Origin: Gammaproteobacteria bacterium
Lineage (GTDB): Bacteria; Pseudomonadota; Gammaproteobacteria; Enterobacterales; Permianibacteraceae
Direction of reading: 5' to 3'
Length of the DNA: 64,000 bases
NCBI GenBank assembly: GCA_016182845.1
Contig: JACPFT010000016.1
Coordinates: 150,805 to 214,804 of the forward strand
In this document: one piece after another, positions 45,009 to 54,395 of the stretch
Position numbering within the stretch: position 1 is the first letter of the stretch
Layout of the letters: every line of letters starts with the position of its first letter
Notes under the pieces: generated by a model
Seen by the model: only the letters and a program-made list of their open reading frames with translations
Told to the model about the DNA's origin: nothing
Database searches by the model: none
Program-made: the position numbers and the translations under genes

Positions 45009-46059
45009 CGCCCGCCTCGCCGCTGGCGCCGGTTTCCCGTGCTTCACCGCCCTGACTCTCGCGCGGCCGGCGTTCGCCGTAGAACGGGTTGTCGTGCTCG
45101 AACTTCTCGTAGGCCTGGACGATGCGCTGCACCACGGGGTGGCGCACCACGTCGTTGCTCTGGAAAAACGTGAAGGAGATCTTATCGACACCACGTAACA
45201 CTTCGATGGCATGGCGCAGGCCCGAGGCCTTGCCGCGCGGCAGGTCGATCTGGGTGATGTCGCCGGTGACCACCGCCCGCGAGCCGAAGCCGATGCGGGT
45301 CAAGAGCATCTTCATCTGCTCCACCGTGGTGTTCTGGGACTCGTCCAGGATGATGAACGAATCGTTCAGGGTTCGACCGCGCATGAAGGCCAGCGGCGCA
45401 ACCTCGATGATATTGCGCTCCATGAACTTGGCGACCTTCTCGAAGCCCAGCATCTCGTACAGGGCATCATAGAGCGGACGCAAATAGGGGTCGATCTTCT
45501 GGGTCAGATCGCCGGGCAGGAAGCCCAGGCGCTCGCCCGCCTCCACCGCCGGACGGGTCAAGACGATACGCGACACCTCGCCCCGCTCCAGGGCATCCAC
45601 GGCGCAGGCCACCGCCAGATAGGTCTTGCCGGTCCCGGCCGGACCGATGCCGAAGGCGATGTCATGAGTGCGGATGGCATGCACGTACTGCTGCTGGTTG
45701 GCGCCGCGCGGCTTGATGAGGCCGCGTTTGGTCTGGATGGTGTAGAGCTTGTCTTCCGCATCCGGCTTGGCCAGGGCTTCCAGGGAGGCCTGCTGCAGGA
45801 ACAGGTGCACGCGCTGAGGTGTCAGGGCCTCGGTCTCCTCGCCAGTCTCGTCGTAGAGCTGGTGCATCAGATCCCGGGCAGCCTGGGCATGGGCCTGGGC
45901 GCCGATGACGCGGAAGGTATTGCCCCGGCTGTTGATCTCGACGCCGAGACGGCGCTCGATCTGGCGCAGATGTTCGTCGAATTGGCCGCAGAGCGAGGCC
46001 AGACGCAGGTTGTCGGCGGGTTCGAGGGTGAAGTCGAGAGTCTTTAAGCGTGCGTTCAA
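44995..46059 (-). CDS. phoH: PhoH-family ATPase (YbeZ)
   Basis: The 354-residue protein has an N-terminal KH-like region, Walker A GPAGTGKT (139-146), [20 protein letters not shown] and Walker [10 protein letters not shown]. It ends in a PhoH-typical tail extended by about 25 Gly/Glu/Ala-rich residues. YbeZ works with YbeY in rRNA processing. It is the first gene of the phoH-ybeY-ybeX block after miaB. A 174-bp gap with a hairpin repeat separates it from miaB. Confidence 0.93.
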   Translation of the reverse strand: MNARLKTLDFTLEPADNLRLASLCGQFDEHLRQIERRLGVEINSRGNTFRVIGAQAHAQAARDLMHQLYDETGEETEALTPQRVHLFLQQASLEALAKPDAEDKLYTIQTKRGLIKPRGANQQQYVHAIRTHDIAFGIGPAGTGKTYLAVACAVDALERGEVSRIVLTRPAVEAGERLGFLPGDLTQKIDPYLRPLYDALYEMLGFEKVAKFMERNIIEVAPLAFMRGRTLNDSFIILDESQNTTVEQMKMLLTRIGFGSRAVVTGDITQIDLPRGKASGLRHAIEVLRGVDKISFTFFQSNDVVRHPVVQRIVQAYEKFEHDNPFYGERRPRESQGGEARETGASGEAGDAQP

Positions 46060-46163
46060 GGTAAATGGAGAACAGCCTTAGGGGACTTTAAGCATAACAG
46101 AGAACGGGAAAAGCCGACACCGTGCCACCATCTTCCTCCCCGGATCAGGGATGAAAGAGCCAT

Positions 46164-46231
46164 CTTCCTCCCCTCTCCCCTTGTGGGGGAGAGCGAAGCG
46201 AGGGGGCCGGTCGGGGGAGAGGGGGGGGGGG
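46164..46231. repeat. C/G-rich hairpin repeat with an 11-bp G run
   Basis: CCCCTCTCCCC pairs with GGGGGAGAG. It is followed by AGGGGGCCGGTCGGGGGAGA and a run of 11 G (46221-46231) that ends three bases before the miaB stop codon. Similar CTCTCCCC-TTG-GGGGAGAG elements are common in proteobacterial intergenic DNA. The three G blocks form a possible G-quadruplex on the plus strand. Confidence 0.7.
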
Positions 46232-46233
46232 TC

Positions 46234-47601
46234 TTACACCAGCTCCCCGCGCAGCGAATTCGGCAGGGCCTCGGTCACCCGCACCTCGGCGAAGCCGCCG
46301 ATCAGCGTGTGCGCGCCGGCAAAATTGACGATGCGGTTGCACTCGGTGCGGCCCTGGATCTCCAGGACATTCTTCCGGGACACCCCGGTGACCAGGACGC
46401 GCTGCACCGTGCCCACCAGGCGGCGGGCGTATTCCTGGGCGAACTGGTTGATGCGGCCCTGGAGGATGGCCAGGCGCTGCTTCTTGGTTTCGAGCGGCAG
46501 ATCGTCGGGCAGGTCCGCCGCCGGCGTGCCCGGGCGGGACGAGTAGATGAAGCTGAAGCTCTGGTCGTAGCGGACTTCCTCCACCAGCTTCATGGTGGCC
46601 TCGAAATCGGCGTCGGTCTCGCCCGGGAAGCCGACGATGATGTCGGTGGACAGGCGCATGTCCGGACGCACGGCCATGAGCTTGCGCACCTTCGACTTGT
46701 ACTCGAGGATCGTGTGGTTGCGCTTCATGGCCGCCAGGACGCGATCCGAGCCGGACTGCACCGGTAGGTGCAAGTGATTGACCAGCTTGGGAATGTCCGC
46801 ATAGGCCTGGATGATGCGGTCATTGAATTCGATGGGATGGGAGGTCGTGTAGCGGATGCGCTCCAGCCCTTCGATCTCGGCGACGAAGTACAGGAGCTCG
46901 GCGAAGTCGCAGATCTCACCGTCGTGCTTCAGGCCCCGGTAGGCATTGACGTTCTGGCCCAGGAGGGTCACTTCCTTGACGTCCTGGGCGGCCAATACGG
47001 CGATCTCGGCGATCACATCGTCGAAGGGCCGGGAGATCTCCTCGCCGCGCGTATAGGGCACGACGCAGAAGGAGCAGTATTTGTTGCAGCCCTCCATGAT
47101 GGACACGAAGGCGGTCGGACCTTCCGCCGTCGGCTCCGGCAGGCGGTCGAACTTCTCGATTTCCGGGAAGGACACGTCCACTACCGGCGAGCGTTCCTGG
47201 GTCACGGTATTGAGCATCTCCGGCAGACGGTGCAGGGTCTGGGGGCCGAAGACCATGTCCACCAGGGGCATGCGCTTGCGGATCGCCTCGCCTTCCTGGC
47301 TGGCCACGCAGCCGCCCACGCCGATGACAACGCCGGGCTTGGCGGCCTTCAGCTCGCGCCATTCGCCGAGCTGGGAGAACACCTTGTCCTGGGCCTTCTC
47401 GCGAATGGAGCAAGTGTTAAGCAGGAGCACGTCGGCCTCTTCGGCCTTGTCGGTGATCTCGTAGCCATGGGTGGACTTGAGCAGATCGGCCATCTTTCCG
47501 GAATCGTACTCGTTCATCTGGCAGCCCCAGGTCTTGATGAACAACTTCTTGTTCTCGGGCTTGTCGGTGGACAGGCTCTTGGGCGCTTCGGTCTGGCTCA
47601 T
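46234..47601 (-). CDS. miaB: tRNA-2-methylthio-N6-isopentenyladenosine37 methylthiotransferase
   Basis: The 455-residue radical-SAM enzyme adds the methylthio group to i6A37 of tRNAs. N-terminal UPF0004 domain ligands to the auxiliary iron-sulfur cluster are C27, C64 and C98. The radical-SAM cluster motif is CNKYCSFC with C172, C176 and C179, followed by [13 protein letters not shown] domain occupies about 390-450. Length matches the family. Confidence 0.96.
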   Translation of the reverse strand: MSQTEAPKSLSTDKPENKKLFIKTWGCQMNEYDSGKMADLLKSTHGYEITDKAEEADVLLLNTCSIREKAQDKVFSQLGEWRELKAAKPGVVIGVGGCVASQEGEAIRKRMPLVDMVFGPQTLHRLPEMLNTVTQERSPVVDVSFPEIEKFDRLPEPTAEGPTAFVSIMEGCNKYCSFCVVPYTRGEEISRPFDDVIAEIAVLAAQDVKEVTLLGQNVNAYRGLKHDGEICDFAELLYFVAEIEGLERIRYTTSHPIEFNDRIIQAYADIPKLVNHLHLPVQSGSDRVLAAMKRNHTILEYKSKVRKLMAVRPDMRLSTDIIVGFPGETDADFEATMKLVEEVRYDQSFSFIYSSRPGTPAADLPDDLPLETKKQRLAILQGRINQFAQEYARRLVGTVQRVLVTGVSRKNVLEIQGRTECNRIVNFAGAHTLIGGFAEVRVTEALPNSLRGELV

Positions 47602-47705
47602 GGCTTCACGGCGGGGGTAGCGAAATCGGGGGCGGGATTATAGCGCAAGCGCGGGGCGATGGGAGCGGGATTCTGGTCAATTTTCGACCAGGCGGGGGAA
47701 GCGGT

Positions 47706-47963
47706 TCAGAATTCGTCGTCGCGCTCCAGGGCCTTGGCGGCCATGGCCCGATGGGCCTGGAGCTGAGCCATGCTCTCGCGGGTACGGCGCACGGCGCGGG
47801 CCATGATCTCGCCGGCCACCTCGCGCATGGCCTCGCGGATCAGCTTGAGCTTGGTCATGTCATGCTCGTCGTTGAAGGGCACTTCATTCAGGCTCATCAA
47901 GAGCTTGAGGCTGCGCTGATCCAGCCATTTGCGCATCGTGTCATCGGGATTGATATACGGCAT
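47706..47963 (-). CDS. Small cytoplasmic protein of unknown function
   Basis: An 85-residue protein starts MPYINPDDTMRKWLDQRSLK at ATG 47963 with AGGTGG upstream. It has no signal peptide, no cysteine and a largely helical, charged sequence (REAMREVAGEIMARAVRRTR). The open frame extends upstream, but the added residues are Arg/Ala-rich out-of-frame-like sequence. I do not recognise the family. The regular codon use and ribosome-binding site make it credible. Confidence 0.6.
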   Translation of the reverse strand: MPYINPDDTMRKWLDQRSLKLLMSLNEVPFNDEHDMTKLKLIREAMREVAGEIMARAVRRTRESMAQLQAHRAMAAKALERDDEF

Positions 47964-48086
47964 GACCACCTCGCAAAGACATCCCTGGCGGGCACGGGTT
48001 CCCGGTGCCCTACGCGGACGGCGGCACATGGCCGTCCTCTCCGAAGCATACACGCTTTTGCGGGATTCTCCTCGCCCGGCCCGCCC

Positions 48087-49025
48087 TCAGGCTAGCGCGG
48101 CGCTGGCCCCGCGCCGCGAGAGCAGGGAATTCAGCACCAAGGCGCCGATCACGAGAACCGCCCCGGCCAGCTCGGCGGCGGAGAAGCTCTTGCCCTGAGC
48201 CACGCCGATGGCGAAGGCGGAGATGGGTAGCAGGTTGATGAACAGCACGCCATTGAGCGGGCCGATGATGCGTATGCCGACGTTCCAGGCCACCACGGCG
48301 GCCACCGAGGCGAACAGCACGATATAGGCCAGATGCCAGCCTATACGCTCCATGTCGGCCACCGTGGGCAACTCGGTCCAGCCCAGGACGAAGGCCAGGG
48401 CGACCACGGCCAGGACGGTCACCGTGCCGCTCAGGGTGGTGAGCGTCGTGTAGCGCAGGGGCGACCAGGCCGCGTAGCGGGCCGACATCAGGGTGTAGAC
48501 CACCCAGCAGCTGGCGCCGCCCAGGAGCAGGAGATCGCCCAGGGCGCTCTTGCTGGCCAGAAGGCTGGCGAAGTCCCCGCGCGTGATCACCAGGACCACG
48601 CCGGCCATGGCCAGGGCGATGGAGGCCAGGGTATGGGCGGCCGGACGGCTCCCGCTGCGCGCCCAGTTGATGCTGGCCGTGATCATGGGCATCAGGGCCA
48701 TGATGATGGTGCCGTGTTCGGGCGTGGAATAGGACAGGCCGATGAAGGTCAGGAAATTGAAGGCGGCGAAGCCGATGGCGCCGGTCAGGAACAGCCGGCT
48801 GCCCTCGCCCTCCATCCGGAAGGCCTTGAGCCCCTCGAAACGCCAGAGCATGAGCGCGAACAGCAGGCTGGTGAAGCCATAGCGCAGCATGACCATGCCG
48901 AAGGCGTCGATGACCGAGAGCACGGCCTTGGCCACGTGGTAGAAGCCGCCCCAGGTCACCCCAGCCAGGAGCAGCAAGAGCATGGCGCGATTGGCGTTCG
49001 GCGTATTCACAGTCGGCTCACTCAA
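48087..49025 (-). CDS. EamA-family (DMT superfamily) transporter
   Basis: The 312-residue inner-membrane protein has ten hydrophobic segments in two EamA repeats. The first contains LLLAGVTWGGFYHVAKAVL, the second begins ALGDLLLLGGASCWVVYTLM, and there is a conserved Gly/Pro in the LNGVLFINLLPISAFAIGV segment. Such proteins export amino acids or other metabolites; the substrate is not predictable. The start is uncertain: TTG 49025 or GTG 49010, neither with a strong ribosome-binding site. It is monocistronic with about 157 bp of upstream DNA to the next gene. Confidence 0.82.
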   Translation of the reverse strand: MSEPTVNTPNANRAMLLLLLAGVTWGGFYHVAKAVLSVIDAFGMVMLRYGFTSLLFALMLWRFEGLKAFRMEGEGSRLFLTGAIGFAAFNFLTFIGLSYSTPEHGTIIMALMPMITASINWARSGSRPAAHTLASIALAMAGVVLVITRGDFASLLASKSALGDLLLLGGASCWVVYTLMSARYAAWSPLRYTTLTTLSGTVTVLAVVALAFVLGWTELPTVADMERIGWHLAYIVLFASVAAVVAWNVGIRIIGPLNGVLFINLLPISAFAIGVAQGKSFSAAELAGAVLVIGALVLNSLLSRRGASAALA

Positions 49026-49182
49026 TAATACAGCTAATCACAAACCGAGCGAACTTAATGCACCTTCCCGCGAATGAGAAACGGCGCACAAACCGCAGTA
49101 CGCCTGAATAAAACCGGAGGACAGACCAGGCGCGCCGCGGATCATATTGCGTCGCAGCAGCCTAATTCAATACTCAATTTAT

Positions 49183-50559
49183 CTAATGATTAACCGCCAG
49201 GGCGCGCAGCACCCCGACCCGGGGCATGGCCAGATCGGTGAACAGCTCGGCATGGGACACGCCGGGCATGGCATGCAGGCAGTCCTTCAAGGGCGCCACC
49301 CCCGGCAGCTCGCCGTCGTTGGCCTCGAAGCCCAGATCCAGCTCGCGGCCCAGGCGACGGTACTGCCATTCCAGCTCGCCCAGGAGGATGCCCACCTCCT
49401 CCATCTCGTCGTAGGCGAAGGCCAGACGCTCGGCCTGGACATGGCGGCACCAGCGTTCCAGCTCCAGGCTGAGCAGACCGGAGCGGTTGCAACAGGCGGC
49501 GATGCGCTGCATCAGCAGGAACAAACGCGGCGGCAGACCTGGCTGCGTCAGCAGGACCTGCATGGCCTCGAAGCAGGCGCGCAGCTGCGCCTGGCGCTGC
49601 AGGAGCTCCTCGACATACTCCGGGATCTGGGCATCGGAATGGCGACGCGCCGGCGGCGGGGAATGTTGCGCCAGGAGGCGCAGGGCCGCCTGTTGGGCGG
49701 AGTCGGGAAACTCCAGCATGCCGCTCTGCAGGAGCGGTTTGAAGCCGCCGAGGCCGGCATGATAGGGCGCCAGGCGCAGCAGCCACTGGGCCTGGAGGGC
49801 ATCGGCGAAGCCCAGGAGCCGACCCAGGGGCGAGATCTTGTCGCCTGCCAGGTGCAGCGGATAACCGGAGCCGTCAAGGCGCTCGTGATGTTCGAGCACG
49901 GCCTGGGCGATGGCCGGGGACAGGCCCGGCGAATCGACGAGGATGGTGCGGGCGATCACCGGATGGCTCTGCAGGGCCCGCCACTCCCCCGGCGTCCAGC
50001 CGGCGCCGTCTTCAACCTCATGGCGGCGCAGCATGTCCGGATCCAGATGCAGATAACCGATGTCGCGCAGCAACGCCGCCAGGAGGCCATCGCCCAGGAG
50101 GGGCGGCGGGCAGCGCATGGCCGTGGCCAGAACGGTGTAGAACCAGGCGCCGAGCAAGGCCTTGTGATAGACATGGGGCAGCTGGCGGCTGAGCACGGTG
50201 AGCTTCTGCACCAGGGCCCGGTGGCCGAACAACGCAGGCAAATGGCAGTTCCAGGCCGCCTGCACCGACGCCGTGTGCAAGACATCCAGGGCCGGCGACA
50301 AGGCCAGGACCTGGCCCAGATCCAGCAACAGGCGCGAGGGGTTGAGCATGCCCTCCACATCGACCACGTCGGTGAGGGGGCGCACCAGCTTGTGGCGAGC
50401 GATCTGCGCGGCAATGCGCGCCGTGATGGCGCCGCCCTTGGCGACCAGCAGCATGCCGCCGGCATTGTAGATATCGGCGTTGGCCGTGACGCCGCTGTGT
50501 TCGTTGACTTCCGCCAGATGCTTGGAATAGGCATCGGGCTGACCGGGATCAAGATCCAC
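49183..50559 (-). CDS. HD-GYP-like protein with altered metal site
   Basis: The 458-residue cytoplasmic protein has an HD-GYP-type domain (about 120-290). It keeps the second His pair region (LQSHPVIART, H199) and HHERLDGSGYP (224-234). However, the eponymous HD is RD in LLRDIGYLH (165-168), and no separate N-terminal receiver domain is present. Loss of the first metal-ligand His makes hydrolysis of cyclic di-GMP unlikely, so it may bind the nucleotide or a partner. The C-terminal 170 residues are helical and unfamiliar. The 240-bp stretch upstream (50560-50800) has no gene. Confidence 0.75.
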   Translation of the reverse strand: MDLDPGQPDAYSKHLAEVNEHSGVTANADIYNAGGMLLVAKGGAITARIAAQIARHKLVRPLTDVVDVEGMLNPSRLLLDLGQVLALSPALDVLHTASVQAAWNCHLPALFGHRALVQKLTVLSRQLPHVYHKALLGAWFYTVLATAMRCPPPLLGDGLLAALLRDIGYLHLDPDMLRRHEVEDGAGWTPGEWRALQSHPVIARTILVDSPGLSPAIAQAVLEHHERLDGSGYPLHLAGDKISPLGRLLGFADALQAQWLLRLAPYHAGLGGFKPLLQSGMLEFPDSAQQAALRLLAQHSPPPARRHSDAQIPEYVEELLQRQAQLRACFEAMQVLLTQPGLPPRLFLLMQRIAACCNRSGLLSLELERWCRHVQAERLAFAYDEMEEVGILLGELEWQYRRLGRELDLGFEANDGELPGVAPLKDCLHAMPGVSHAELFTDLAMPRVGVLRALAVNH

Positions 50560-50800
50560 ACCAGACTCCTGGGCCTCGCGGGGTGGCCTGCGATTCGGAC
50601 GGGGTCAAGGCGCCGCGAAGCTGCGTGGAGGCGCGGAACAGCCGGGGTTTGGCAGGGCTGCTCGAAAGCCGGACTCGGTTTTGGGAATCCGGCTAACTCA
50701 CTATAGTTCACTCGCCCTGACCCTGCGCAAGCGCGGGCTTAGAACCAGCACAGCCCCCGGTATCCCGTAGGTCGAAGCCGCCAGAGCCACGGCGCCGAAA

Positions 50801-52324
50801 CTAGCGCCAACGCAGCCGCAACGCGCTGGCCGCAAAGGCCAGACCCAGGCCAGCCAGGGCCGCGATCAGGAAGGGCTCGGGCGCCGCCGCGCCCAGGAAG
50901 TCCAGGCCCGGTCCCTGCTGCAAGGGGCCGGCATACCAGAGCAGCACGTACACGCCCTGGAACAGCTTGCTGCCCCGGCTCAGGCAACCGCAGGCCAGGC
51001 CCAGGGCCGGAATGAAGCCCACGGCCACCATCAGCCCGAGCAGGGCCTGGACCTCGTCGTCCAGGCCCAGGCGCAACAGCGGGCCGGCGAAAATCAGGGC
51101 GGTATAGAGGCAGGCCGCACCGTAGGCGGCGAAGAGCTGGCGGCGCAGGGGGTGGGCGCAGGCGCCCAGCAGGCCGTCCACCCCCTGGGCGGCGGCGCGC
51201 TGGCCCAGGGAAGACCAGACCAGCACCGGCGCCAGGCCTAAGGCCGGCAGCACGACGCGGCGCAGGGGCTCGGCATCCGTCACCAGGGCCGCCACATTCA
51301 GGCCCAGCACGGCCAAGCTCCACCACCAGGCGGTGTGGCGCAACAGCAGGCGCAGCTCGGCGGCCCAGGCCGACGGCAGCAGGGCCAGGACCGGTCCCGA
51401 CGGGCTGAACCGGCCCAGCCAGCGCGCGAGCCTACCCGAGGAGGGCCGCGCCGCGCCGCGCGGCTGGCGCAGGCGCTCGAAGCGGCGGAACAAGAGCCGG
51501 GCCAGGAGCAGCAGGGGCAAGGCCAGGAGGCAGACCCGGCCGCGCTGGGCGATTTGTTCGGCGCTCCAGTCCATGCCGGTCCAACGCCAGACTCGATGCT
51601 CCGTACCCGGCTTCTCCAGACGGAAACCCAGGCTGAAGGAAACGCCGTCGTAGTCTGGATCCACGGCCTGAACCTGGGCCTGCATGCCGCTGGTCACTTG
51701 TTTCAGGTTGAGCATGCCGGAGCTCAGCTCCACGTCCATGCCGATGGAGGACATCCAGAAGAACACCCAGAGCACATTGCCCATGCCCCGGCGCAGCCCG
51801 GGCGTGACCTCGAAAAGCAGGGCCGAGGCGGCGACCAGCACCAGGGCCGGGCCCACGATCAGCAGCAGGGGCAGGACCAGGGGCAGGAACTGCAGGTGGC
51901 GATCCTCGCCCCACCACAGCTGCAGGCCGGCGCCGGCCAGGGCGACGACCAGGGCCATGCAGAGCAGGACGGCCAGGTTGCTGAAGAACTTGCCCAGGAG
52001 GTAGACGCTGGCCGAGACGCCGCTGGTCAAGACGATGTCGCCCACCCCGGATTCCTCGTCGCGCGCCAGCGCGTTCTTCACCAGAAAGAAGCCGATCAGG
52101 GGCAGTAGGGGCGTGGCCATCAGGGCGATGGACATGCCCACCCAATGGGAATCGTAAAGGCCGCGCCAGCCGCCGACGTCCACCGTGTGATAATCGGCAC
52201 CGGGACTGGGCAGGAACAGGGCCGCCAGGATCAGCATGGCCAGGAGGGCGACGCGGAAGACCGGCCGGCGGGTACGCTCCCGCCAATCGGCCAGGGCCAG
52301 CAGGGTCAGGGCGCGCAGGCTCAT
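50801..52324 (-). CDS. ABC transporter permease (ABC-2 type)
   Basis: The 507-residue inner-membrane protein has about twelve hydrophobic segments. The first module (helix 1 from VALLAMLILAALFLP, then a periplasmic loop and the segment KNALARDEESGVGDIVLTSG) is typical of ABC-2 exporters such as the NosY/gliding-type group. The second half repeats membrane helices. It overlaps the ATPase gene start-to-stop by four bases (ATGA), so the pair forms one exporter. Substrate is unknown. Confidence 0.85.
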   Translation of the reverse strand: MSLRALTLLALADWRERTRRPVFRVALLAMLILAALFLPSPGADYHTVDVGGWRGLYDSHWVGMSIALMATPLLPLIGFFLVKNALARDEESGVGDIVLTSGVSASVYLLGKFFSNLAVLLCMALVVALAGAGLQLWWGEDRHLQFLPLVLPLLLIVGPALVLVAASALLFEVTPGLRRGMGNVLWVFFWMSSIGMDVELSSGMLNLKQVTSGMQAQVQAVDPDYDGVSFSLGFRLEKPGTEHRVWRWTGMDWSAEQIAQRGRVCLLALPLLLLARLLFRRFERLRQPRGAARPSSGRLARWLGRFSPSGPVLALLPSAWAAELRLLLRHTAWWWSLAVLGLNVAALVTDAEPLRRVVLPALGLAPVLVWSSLGQRAAAQGVDGLLGACAHPLRRQLFAAYGAACLYTALIFAGPLLRLGLDDEVQALLGLMVAVGFIPALGLACGCLSRGSKLFQGVYVLLWYAGPLQQGPGLDFLGAAAPEPFLIAALAGLGLAFAASALRLRWR

Positions 52325-53220
52325 GCCGCCGCCTTGGCGCTAACCGGAGCACCTTGATGGTCGTTGATCAGGGCCAGGTAGGCATCCTCCAGGCTGGGCG
52401 CGACGCCATGGGCCTGGGGATGGGGCTGATGAGCGGAAAGCACGCGCGCCAGGACGCCGTCGCGCCGGCGCAGGCTGGCGGTGATCTTGTGCTCGCGGCG
52501 CAGTCCCTGGAAGGCCTCGTCGCTGACCAGGACTTCCCAGACCTGGCCTTCGGCGGCCTTGAGCAGGCCTTCGGGCGTGCCATGGCTGAGCAGCCGGCCC
52601 CGGTTGATCACGGCGATCTGCCCGGCGGTGGCTTCCACGTCCGAGACGATATGGGTGGACAGGATGACGATGCGCTCGCCGGACAGCTCGGTGAGCAGAT
52701 GGCGGAAGCGCACCCGCTCTTCCGGGTCCAGGCCCACGGTGGGCTCGTCGACGATCAGGAGCTTGGGATCGTTGAGCAGGGCCTGGGCGATGCCCACGCG
52801 CTGACGCATGCCGCCCGAGTAGCCGCCCAGGGGCCGATTCGCCGCGCCCTCCAGGTTAAGGGCGGTCAGCAGCTCCTCGATTCGGCTCTTGGCCTGGCGC
52901 GCCGACACGCCCTTCACGGCGGCCAGGTAATGGAGGAATTCGCGGGCGGAGAGCTGGGAATAGACGCCGAAATCCTGGGGCAGATAGCCCAGCTCCCGGC
53001 GCAGGGCATCCGGTTTCGCGACGATGTCCACGCCGTTCCAGGACACCTGGCCTTCCGTGGGCCGGGTCAGGGTGGCGAGGATGCGCATCAGGCTGGACTT
53101 GCCGGCGCCGTTGGGGCCCAGGAGGCCGAGGATGCCCGGCTTGAGCGTGAGGCTGACGTGATCCAGGGCCAGGGTGCCGGCGCGGTAGGCCTTGCTGAGG
53201 TTGTGAATGGCGAGTTGCAT
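52321..53220 (-). CDS. ABC transporter ATP-binding protein
   Basis: The 299-residue ATPase has Walker A GPNGAGKS (35-42), a Q-loop YLPQDFGVYSQL, signature YSGGMRQR and Walker B LLIVDEPTVGLDPEE, plus the switch His in STHIVSD. The C-terminal 80 residues are of the DrrA/CcmA type with AEGQVWEVLV. It belongs with the permease gene, which it overlaps by four bases. The region upstream (53221-53400) is AT-rich and should carry the promoter. Confidence 0.92.
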   Translation of the reverse strand: MQLAIHNLSKAYRAGTLALDHVSLTLKPGILGLLGPNGAGKSSLMRILATLTRPTEGQVSWNGVDIVAKPDALRRELGYLPQDFGVYSQLSAREFLHYLAAVKGVSARQAKSRIEELLTALNLEGAANRPLGGYSGGMRQRVGIAQALLNDPKLLIVDEPTVGLDPEERVRFRHLLTELSGERIVILSTHIVSDVEATAGQIAVINRGRLLSHGTPEGLLKAAEGQVWEVLVSDEAFQGLRREHKITASLRRRDGVLARVLSAHQPHPQAHGVAPSLEDAYLALINDHQGAPVSAKAAA

Positions 53221-53407
53221 CTTGCTCTCCTTGTTCGGTGGAAAGTCTATAGCAACCTTTGTTCCAAATTGTTATCTTCTTGTTTTTCTTTGAGTTATTA
53301 GCAAAACCATTCCGTGAAAACTCGGAGAGACTGGCCTCCTTCACCAAAAAAACGTCGATGCGGCCACGGTTTGCCCGGAAAATATGAACTACGCTCACTG
53401 AGCGTCA

Positions 53408-53568
53408 TAGTGGTCCATGCGGGGTGTGGTTAACGTCAGTTCGGATGCATGAAGCCCTGAGACAAGGCGCCGCGACGAGTCATGGCAGGGCCATGGCGAG
53501 GAGCGGCAACGCTGTATCAGGGTTTCAGGCGCCGAAATCATGTAACTGACACCCCGCATGGACCACTA
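53408..53568. mobile_element. MITE-like element 4 with TA target duplication
   Basis: The 157-bp element (53410-53566) has inverted ends GTGGTCCATGCGGGGTGT of at least 18 bp. TA flanks both sides (53408-53409 and 53567-53568). It has no transposase gene. It fits a deletion derivative or trans-mobilised relative of an IS630/Tc1-type or IS5-type element, since both can duplicate TA. It lies in the gene-free stretch 53221-53669, whose left part is an AT-rich promoter region and whose right part holds the AGGAG site of the next gene. Confidence 0.75.
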
Positions 53569-53669
53569 GCGCCAGCGAGCGCAGTCGAGGGAACTCCCGC
53601 ATGCCACAAGACGGGAGACTGCCTGGTTCCGAGGTCCGCTGCCAACAAGCCAACCCAGGAGCCCGAATC

Positions 53670-54395
53670 ATGCTTCGTACCCCATTCATTGCCCTGGCCA
53701 TGTACCTGGGCAGTGCCCTTGCCCCTGCCCAAGCCACCGTCATCGCCGATTCGCAAGCCCAGTTCTCCGGAAGCCAGGGCAGCGACGGCTGGTATTACGG
53801 CTACTACAACCGCAGCCTGGACGGCGATGCCCAGTTCAGCAGCGGCGAGTTCGCCCAGTTCGACACGTATTGGGCCGGCAGCCAGAGCTGGCGGCGCAGC
53901 CAGGACGGCGAATCCGGCGACGAGTCCGGCGTCTACCTGGCCTTGAACGCCCAGGGCGGCCATCCCAGCGGTATCGGCCCCGATGCTCAGCAGATCCACG
54001 AGATCTGGGCCATGCGCCGCTACGTGGCGGCTCAGGCCGGCCAATTCTGGCTGGACTTCGAGCTGTTCAAGGAAAACCTGAATCCCCGAGCCGGCGGCAT
54101 CACCGGGCATATCTTCCTGAACGGGGTGGAGCTTTTCGCCCAGTACATCGCCACCGACGACGGGCTGGGCGTGCATCTGGTCATCCCCATCGTGCTCGAG
54201 ATCGGCGATCTCCTGGATTTCGCCATCGATCCGACGGGCATCGCCACGGATCGCGACAACCCGCGCTCGGGCCGCTCCGACGGCACGGTGTTCCGCATGC
54301 GCCTGCTCGACGCCTTGGAAATACCGGCCCCGGCGGCCTTGGGCCTGGTGAGCCTGGGGCTGGTTCTACCGCGCCGCCGACGCGTTCACCAGTAG
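53670..54395 (+). CDS. Secreted protein with PEP-CTERM-like sorting signal
   Basis: The 241-residue protein has a signal peptide ending APAQATVIAD (ATG 53670 after CCAGGAG). The mature part of about 190 residues is beta-rich, aromatic and acidic (DGWYYGYYNRSLDGDAQFSS...). The C-terminus is EIPAPAALGLVSLGLVLPRR plus more Arg: a PxPA motif, a short hydrophobic helix and an Arg cluster, the layout of PEP-CTERM exosortase substrates. The motif here is PAP rather than PEP, so recognition by an exosortase is not certain, and no exosortase gene lies in the window. The stop overlaps the end of the convergent murI by ten bases. Confidence 0.7.
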   Translation: MLRTPFIALAMYLGSALAPAQATVIADSQAQFSGSQGSDGWYYGYYNRSLDGDAQFSSGEFAQFDTYWAGSQSWRRSQDGESGDESGVYLALNAQGGHPSGIGPDAQQIHEIWAMRRYVAAQAGQFWLDFELFKENLNPRAGGITGHIFLNGVELFAQYIATDDGLGVHLVIPIVLEIGDLLDFAIDPTGIATDRDNPRSGRSDGTVFRMRLLDALEIPAPAALGLVSLGLVLPRRRRVHQ

